Of a stretch of DNA of 64,000 nt, positions 60,201 to 64,000 are shown one piece after another. The DNA lies in the NCBI GenBank assembly GCA_017439235.1, contig JAFSJN010000002.1:36682-100681 (forward strand), in the 5' to 3' direction. Source of the stretch: Paludibacteraceae bacterium (GTDB lineage: Bacteria > Bacteroidota > Bacteroidia > Bacteroidales > Paludibacteraceae). Numbering within the stretch: the stretch's first letter is position 1; each line of letters starts with the position of its first letter. The position numbers and the translations under genes were made by a program. A model generated the notes under the pieces. It was not told where the DNA came from, did not search any database, and was given only the letters and a program-made list of their open reading frames with translations.

Positions 60201-60475
60201 TTTCGCATAGTTATTACCGTATCGCCAACGGCTTCTTCACGCCCGGCGATTGCTATCAGGTATTGCTCACCCGCCAATCCGACGGCCTGACGCTCTTTAC
60301 CTGTCCGTTCTGTCCTATGTCTGCGCCTAACGCTCCCGAGAATACGGATTCCTCGCCCCGCACGCATAAGGTCTTCGAGGCTGGCTCGTTCTATATCGTC
60401 CGTGACGAATACGATGCCGATGGTGCGGTTATCCGCTCGCAATATTTTAACGCTCAAGGCTTACGAATACGATGA
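57266..60475 (+). CDS. IgGFc-binding-like surface protein, paralogue of the upstream gene
   Basis: 1069 residues, starting with GTG at 57266 that overlaps the previous TGA (GTGA). Signal peptide about 1-25 (LYILLILLVAFLVWP). It has the same order as the 54642 protein: DTEFWFATPSLVS, IgGFc-binding-like region (YVATKNNSEVYTLKG, VVATEDNTTVTFET, VTSDKPIAVNTTDDS), an Ig-like part with YTWYKDDELLD, Cys repeat CDTLMPYLWRDSL to CDSLIYILRLDTIRC, and YEWYCNGQ with GFFTPGDCYQVLL near the end. The tail is less regular (KVFEAGSFYIVRDEYD, later FNAQGLRIR). Tandem duplication with divergence is evident. Surface display is inferred. Confidence 0.8.
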   Translation: MIKRLYILLILLVAFLVWPRQLRAQVDTEFWFATPSLVSSHVPDNIWLVIVTYGDAADVSITQPARSRSLMTERRVEANSTYTYSIKAAANYTTDIETPADGVAHDNGIFIRSSVPISAYYVATKNNSEVYTLKGQHGLGTDFVVPMQYRRPCDHSAGAYCSIEVVATEDNTTVTFETTRPTNVLDQAGTITVTLQKGQTYAIRSRQANTPAAQHLGGTRVTSDKPIAVNTTDDSAATGNDKDLIGEQLVPTRWAGSHYICLSNNSAHELAYFFAIDPNPVTIYTTNGTNETAIGTLAPGQPIQYTLAKLSAAPFYTKDDTPFVLFQMTANGGELSGTVLPSLNCSGSEEVSYIPALNTVASDVTILTRTEFISGFSVNGSPQRLPASVFQPVPGEPQWSYTSATTIQLATNERTLRIRNNLGVFHLGVLDATSGACSYGYFSNFGSISMSCSSGSDYYSAGDDIRFSLVAAELFDSIWWEGPKGLFGFNDGSPVIHNATMADAGMYIVNGIHSEGCEVQPDTIWVTVLDAQSTQRTEYACPNDEVVVSATGTAPYTWYKDDELLDNAAQTYTFTATQNATFVIDQTVPGVDIFSLDDTLNFVMDRESDSLLMWQMAYDHCIPGVEYVWYVTLGVEGTNPVAPKICLYTNGDYSPMQVLTNNLTGRVVEWHFTPTDRHAVLRLVAIKAKPGRHFRVEAMSLRPVLPFTETIDVILKPLPQPVISIPDPWCGHPVRLSVTGEADSVEWNTGQKKPDILAYGPGTYIATLYLDGCKASASRVVKAYPDVQRDSTYVQMCDTLMPYLWRDSLYTEAGIYRDTIRSTYCTCDSLIYILRLDTIRCIPPELIVDFAPQHLELCDGDPSFDLTYRAVVGHPDRIEVRYGDTLMVVNPDEAAGRIEVPLTSLVPGHYNVSVLFIDTDWGLQAGPYASSFTLYYDPERVFARKWNNVLAIYSPAYSGYPNQVWTAYEWYCNGQPLGVSHSYYRIANGFFTPGDCYQVLLTRQSDGLTLFTCPFCPMSAPNAPENTDSSPRTHKVFEAGSFYIVRDEYDADGAVIRSQYFNAQGLRIR

Positions 60476-62019
60476 TACGATATATACGCTATATTATCCT
60501 TTTGCTTTGCCTGCTCACGGTAGGTGAGGGTATTGTTATGGCTTCGCCCGCTCCGGCGCAGACGACCCAACAGGACCGTCGTCGCGCTGAGGCGAAACGT
60601 AAGGCGGACAAAAAACGCAAGGCTGACCAGAAGCGTCGTCAGGCAACTAAGAAGAAAGCTGAGGCTAAACGCAAAGCGGCTACTAAGCGCAAAGCCGCTG
60701 CTGCACGCAAGAAACTCAAGCAGCAGAAAGCCGCCGCGCAACAGCGTGCCCAACAACAGCAACAACGCGCCCGTCAGCAACAGACCGCGCAGCATCGCTC
60801 GGCCGCTAATGGCGTAGAGTATATACCCGCTTCATGGTCGCATTATCTCGACTTCTGGGGCTCGGTAGGTTATAGCTCGCTCATGCATAAACTGCCCGAG
60901 ACTAAGATACCGGGTGGAGTAGGCTTTGAGTTAGGTGTAGGCTACGAGGCGGAGATACGCCGCTGGTTACTTAAGGCAGGTGTCGAGTTCCAATTCCTCA
61001 ACTCGCTCACTACCATCAACGATGCTGAGGCTATGATGAAATACCTCTATACGCCTCTGCCCGGTCACCAGATGGACTATACCTATCAGTATTCCGACGG
61101 ACGCTTTGTGCATAATGCCGGACTGATTAACTTCCCGCTGATGTTTGGCTATCGCTTTACCGACCATTTCTATGGCCTCGTCGGCGTGCGCATCGGTATA
61201 GGTTGCTTCGGTACGATTAAGTACTCTGCTACCCAGTATGTCTATGCTACGGATCCGGAGTTGTCCGAAGAACTGCATAATGTCGGTCACCTGACCGGTA
61301 CAACTAAGCTGACCCATAATCGTTCTTGGACGGCAGGCATACATGTGGCGCCGTCTATTGAGTTGGGCTACCAATTCGATGAACGTTTCCGCTTAGGCGC
61401 CTTTGCTGAATACGGCGTCTTGGATGTCAATGACAACCGTGCCCTCTTGGCGGACGTAGCCTCTACGGTGCACCCGCTCTATGTGGGCGTACGTTTTACG
61501 GCGCGTGTGGCGCTGCCTGTACCGCCGCGTAAGATTAAAAAACCTGCTCTCGAACCTCTTGAGGAGCCTGTTATACCTGAACCCGAACCTGTTGCTGTTG
61601 AACCTGAACCTATTATTGAAGAGCCTGCTCCTACCGACACCGTCTTCTTTGACGGTCAGGCTATCGTAGCCGAGCAGCCTGTCGTATTGGAGAACCTGCT
61701 CTTCGTCTTCGACCGCGCCGAGATTATTCCTGAGTCGACGGCGGCTTTGGACAGCCTGGTTGCTATGTTGATTGCTCATCCCGACCTCATCATCAATATC
61801 ATCGGTCATACCGATGCTTGGGGTTCGGATAGCTACAACCTGCGTCTGTCAGAGCGCCGTGCTAAGGCGGTGCGTGACTATCTGGTGCGTCATGGTGTAG
61901 AGGCTTATCGCTTACTCTACGAAGGACGCGGAGCGCGTGAACCTATCGATACTAACGATACCGATGCCGGTCGTCAGCGCAACCGTCGTGTAGAATTTGT
62001 TATTGTGGAGGTAGAATGA
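60472..62019 (+). CDS. Outer-membrane beta-barrel with basic N-terminal segment and C-terminal OmpA domain
   Basis: 515 residues. Signal peptide about 1-25. Residues about 30-105 are a highly basic Lys/Arg/Ala/Gln segment, probably helical (KRKADKKRKADQKRRQATKK). A beta-barrel region follows (about 118-345; WSHYLDFWGSVGYSS, FPLMFGYRFTDHFYGLVGVR). A Pro/Glu-rich linker (about 350-385) leads to an OmpA-like peptidoglycan-binding domain (about 400-515) with LLFVFDRAEIIPES, IIGHTDAWGSDSYN, LSERRAKAVRDYL and RNRRVEFVI. Family knowledge: the OmpA domain binds diaminopimelate in the cell wall. Start overlaps the preceding stop. It probably anchors an envelope complex used by the surface proteins upstream (inference). 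Confidence 0.85.
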   Translation: MIRYIRYIILLLCLLTVGEGIVMASPAPAQTTQQDRRRAEAKRKADKKRKADQKRRQATKKKAEAKRKAATKRKAAAARKKLKQQKAAAQQRAQQQQQRARQQQTAQHRSAANGVEYIPASWSHYLDFWGSVGYSSLMHKLPETKIPGGVGFELGVGYEAEIRRWLLKAGVEFQFLNSLTTINDAEAMMKYLYTPLPGHQMDYTYQYSDGRFVHNAGLINFPLMFGYRFTDHFYGLVGVRIGIGCFGTIKYSATQYVYATDPELSEELHNVGHLTGTTKLTHNRSWTAGIHVAPSIELGYQFDERFRLGAFAEYGVLDVNDNRALLADVASTVHPLYVGVRFTARVALPVPPRKIKKPALEPLEEPVIPEPEPVAVEPEPIIEEPAPTDTVFFDGQAIVAEQPVVLENLLFVFDRAEIIPESTAALDSLVAMLIAHPDLIINIIGHTDAWGSDSYNLRLSERRAKAVRDYLVRHGVEAYRLLYEGRGAREPIDTNDTDAGRQRNRRVEFVIVEVE

Positions 62020-62915
62020 GAAAGTGCGTACTCCTTATAGTGTGTCTCTTCGTGGCCCTGCTCTCCGTGCAGGCAGCGCGACCACGTGCTACGCATGAGC
62101 CGGGTGTGTGGATTGCCGGCGGCTATCATGGTCTGCTCCTGCCCTCGGGTAGCGATAAGCATTTGCTGAACGGTTATGAGGCTTCCTTAGGCTTCGACTA
62201 TCGTCTTTCGTTCCGCCGTTTCCTCTTCCATACCGGTATAGGCGGCTGTCTCGCACGCGTCAATAGTAAGGGCGGCAATGCCTCTGTCGCCTTGCCCAAC
62301 TCAGTCGATGCAGACGGCTATGTGTTCACCTTTGTCTACGACCTAACCGCGCGTTCCGACCGCTATACGTCTATCTCTGTGCAGGTGCCGTTGATGGTAG
62401 GTGCGCAGTTTGACAGGTTCTATTTCCTGCTGGGTACTAAGTTTGCCCTTACGGCTATGGCGCAGTCTACTACCTCGCTCAATGTCTCCTCCTATGGCGA
62501 TTACCCGCAGTTCCTCGATCCCTTTACCGGCATGCCCGAGCACCAGTATTTCAACGCTACGGCTAAGAAGGCTACCTCTGAGGTCTCTTTTGCCCCGGAT
62601 ATCAAGGGAGCCGTGGAGATTGGTGCACAGGTCATCAAGCCGGAGGAGAACGGTCAGCCCTCGCTGCGTATTGCCTTGTATGCGGATATGAGTATTCTCA
62701 ATATCATGACCTCCACCCGCCGTCAGGCTCCTGTGGACCATCCGTCTACTTTTACCGACACCGATATGCTCACTCCCGTTACGCCCAATCCCTACCTGTC
62801 GACAACCCTTGTTGGTAACGGCGATATACGCCGTCTGGCAGCGGGCGTCAAAGTGGTGCTGTCCTTCCCCTATACACCTAAAAAATGCTATCCTTGTCGC
62901 TGGATTCGTGACTGA
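62016..62915 (+). CDS. Outer-membrane beta-barrel protein, last gene of the six-gene operon
   Basis: 299 residues. Signal peptide about 1-20 (LLIVCLFVALLSVQA). The rest is amphipathic beta strand: VWIAGGYHGLLLPSG, YEASLGFDYRLSFRRFLFHTG, ISVQVPLMVGAQFDRFYFLLG and AAGVKVVLSFPY. Strand order and the YExxLGxxY / PLMxGxxxxxFYxLxG pattern resemble the barrel part of the preceding OmpA-fused protein, so the two are probably diverged paralogues. The usual PorP/SprF signature is not apparent. ATGA overlap with the upstream gene. After the stop there is only an A-rich stretch before the promoter of the last gene. Confidence 0.75.
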   Translation: MRKCVLLIVCLFVALLSVQAARPRATHEPGVWIAGGYHGLLLPSGSDKHLLNGYEASLGFDYRLSFRRFLFHTGIGGCLARVNSKGGNASVALPNSVDADGYVFTFVYDLTARSDRYTSISVQVPLMVGAQFDRFYFLLGTKFALTAMAQSTTSLNVSSYGDYPQFLDPFTGMPEHQYFNATAKKATSEVSFAPDIKGAVEIGAQVIKPEENGQPSLRIALYADMSILNIMTSTRRQAPVDHPSTFTDTDMLTPVTPNPYLSTTLVGNGDIRRLAAGVKVVLSFPYTPKKCYPCRWIRD

Positions 62916-62958
62916 TACCGAAAAAATGACCTAAAACGAAAAAAATATTCTTAAATAT

Positions 62959-62989
62959 TTGTATTTATACAAATTTTTATGTATCTTTG
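62959..62989 (+). promoter_or_regulatory. Promoter of the 63011 gene
   Basis: TTG at 62959-62961 and TATCTTTG at 62982-62989, 23 nt apart. TTTGTATTTATACAAA around the -33 element is palindromic. The leader is about 15 nt if ATG 63011 is used, which argues against the earlier in-frame ATG at 62987. Confidence 0.75.
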
Positions 62990-63010
62990 CGCTCAAAAGT
63001 TATAATACCT

Positions 63011-63880
63011 ATGAAAAAACTCTCTCTCTCGCTTATTCTTCTTGCCGTTTCGGCGTTGATGTTTGCTGTTGACTGGTCTTCTATCGCTTGGCTTGCTGAT
63101 GGTGCCGGCCAAGGGGCTTATGCCAATAAGTATAAGGTAGCCGCCGCTTTTGGCCAGAATGTCGTCAATATCCAGAAGCCTACTTTTGCTACCGCCCCCG
63201 GTATCTATACTAATTTCCCTGCCGGTATCGGTTCTTGCACTCTGGCGGAAGGCTCGTACGCTCTTGATGGTGCAGGAATGATTCTGTACCTGAGTGCTTT
63301 TACGGCTAAGGTGACGGACGTTACCGTTGTGGCGGGAGGCGTTAATTACGATTTCCAAGTCTTCTATGCCGATGGCGAGGGCGATATACCCGGCGACCAG
63401 GATACTACTGTTACTCCGCAGCCCGGCGACCTGACACCTGCTACTTATTACGGCTCGTCTACTGTCTCGGTCAGTGGCGCCGATTGTGTCTTCGATTGGT
63501 CTATTACCCGCAATGCCGATGCTACGCTTACCTTTGAGATTGCTTGGTCTGCCGATATCGTAGGTGCTGTGCCGCAGATTTGCTTGGAGGGCACTTTCGT
63601 TACAATGCCTGCCCAGGCTAAGATGGCGTGCCTCACTACTACTGCTACTTATACTGATGGCGCTACGCTCAGCAATACCTACTTCTATATCGCTTATGCC
63701 GGCGGTGCCGCTAATATCCCCATTACCGGCTATACCGTGGGTGCCAGCAATACTAAGCCCTCGGCTTTAGATAGAGTAGGCATAGAATCCCCATCCGTCA
63801 AACTCCTTGACCACGGCCGCCTCATCATCCGTCACAACGGAGTAGAGTACACCGCCCAAGGCGCCACGAGGGCACAATAG
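63011..63880 (+). CDS. Secreted protein of unknown function with sorting-like tail
   Basis: 289 residues from MKKLSLSLILLAVSALMFA, a clear signal peptide. The body is beta-rich, Ala/Gly/Thr-rich, with WLADGAGQGAYANKYKVA near the start and a Pro/Thr linker (PGDQDTTVTPQPG, about 136-148) dividing two halves. No known domain is recognised. The last residues (KLLDHGRLIIRHNGVEYT, then AQGATRAQ) are the shared tail, almost the same as that of the 41841 protein. It has its own promoter and stands apart from the six-gene operon. Confidence 0.75.
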   Translation: MKKLSLSLILLAVSALMFAVDWSSIAWLADGAGQGAYANKYKVAAAFGQNVVNIQKPTFATAPGIYTNFPAGIGSCTLAEGSYALDGAGMILYLSAFTAKVTDVTVVAGGVNYDFQVFYADGEGDIPGDQDTTVTPQPGDLTPATYYGSSTVSVSGADCVFDWSITRNADATLTFEIAWSADIVGAVPQICLEGTFVTMPAQAKMACLTTTATYTDGATLSNTYFYIAYAGGAANIPITGYTVGASNTKPSALDRVGIESPSVKLLDHGRLIIRHNGVEYTAQGATRAQ

Positions 63881-63955
63881 AGTAATCACGAGGGCAACCC
63901 GAGAGCGAACGGAGAGCAATCCCCTCAACCACACTCCCCTTCGCACCGAAACCCC
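63795..63955 (+). repeat. Tail-coding cassette plus 3' flank, copy B
   Basis: Matches 43490-43650 through the tail codons, the stop and about 70 bp of non-coding DNA (CACGAG, CGAGAGCGAAC, GAGAGCAATC, CTTCGCACC). Confidence 0.65.
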
Positions 63956-64000
63956 ACTAATCCTAAATCCTAAATTTGAATTTTGAATTTTGAAATTTGA
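63956..64000. repeat. Iterated CTAAATCCTAAATTTGAATTTTG spacer at the window end
   Basis: The last 45 bp are iterated AATCCTAAAT and TTTGAATT words, the same class as the spacer at 49058-49136. In this genome such spacers usually sit between genes, so another gene probably starts just beyond the window. Confidence 0.55.

Overview
The window comes from the chromosome of a Bacteroidota member, most likely Bacteroidales. This rests on repeated promoters of the TTG / TAnnTTTG type with a 22-23 nt element spacing, a SusC/SusD pair, a GldF-like permease, and many secreted proteins ending in a short conserved tail that resembles a type IX secretion (T9SS) sorting signal. No tRNA, rRNA, CRISPR array, transposase or phage gene was seen. 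Many small open frames on the opposite strand of the large genes are shadows.

Layout. (1) 1-6151, all minus: the 5' 1293 codons of a giant secreted InlB-type repeat protein, two unrecognised genes (one with two membrane segments and a cytoplasmic alpha/beta domain) and a YafQ-type toxin-antitoxin operon that carries a second antitoxin-like mini-gene. (2) 6152-6888: no convincing gene, but two promoters, strong hairpins and the amylase terminator. (3) 6889-15581, minus: a lipoprotein alpha-amylase with its own promoter and a terminator-like hairpin in its leader, then pheT, prfC, a NupG-like transporter, a gldF-like permease and a YfcE-like phosphoesterase, read from pheT towards the left. (4) 15679-25834: dnaX, a phosphoesterase/PQQ-propeller fusion, a YgiQ radical SAM protein and an M23 peptidase as a tightly overlapping operon, then a Crp-type regulator, a GT2 glycosyltransferase and an S9 peptidase.

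(5) 25929-43574: a polysaccharide utilisation locus. A membrane-spanning propeller/Y_Y_Y/LuxR regulator precedes SusC, SusD, two paralogous Big2 lipoproteins flanking a GH128-type lipoprotein, a GH16 laminarinase-type enzyme, an exported GH94-like enzyme and a repeat protein. GH128 plus GH16 point to beta-1,3-glucan. (6) 43761-62915: a 1676-residue InlB repeat protein, a 43-residue peptide, then six genes (GH2, a four-copy repeat protein, two IgGFc-binding-like surface proteins, an OmpA-fused barrel and a second barrel) in which each start codon overlaps the previous stop. (7) 63011-63880: a further tailed secreted protein with its own promoter.

The most unusual content is a Cys-to-Cys domain of about 120-140 residues that I do not recognise. 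It is present nine times in three secreted proteins of the glucan region and alternates with Fn3-like modules. I infer that SusC/SusD and lipoproteins import beta-glucan fragments, while tailed proteins displayed by a T9SS-like route bind and cut glucan at the surface, with the barrel/OmpA pair as envelope partners. Other structure worth attention: three divergent gene pairs fired from promoters that share one palindromic -33 core, and short iterated 9-10 nt words that fill intergenic spacers and also occur in frame inside two coding regions.
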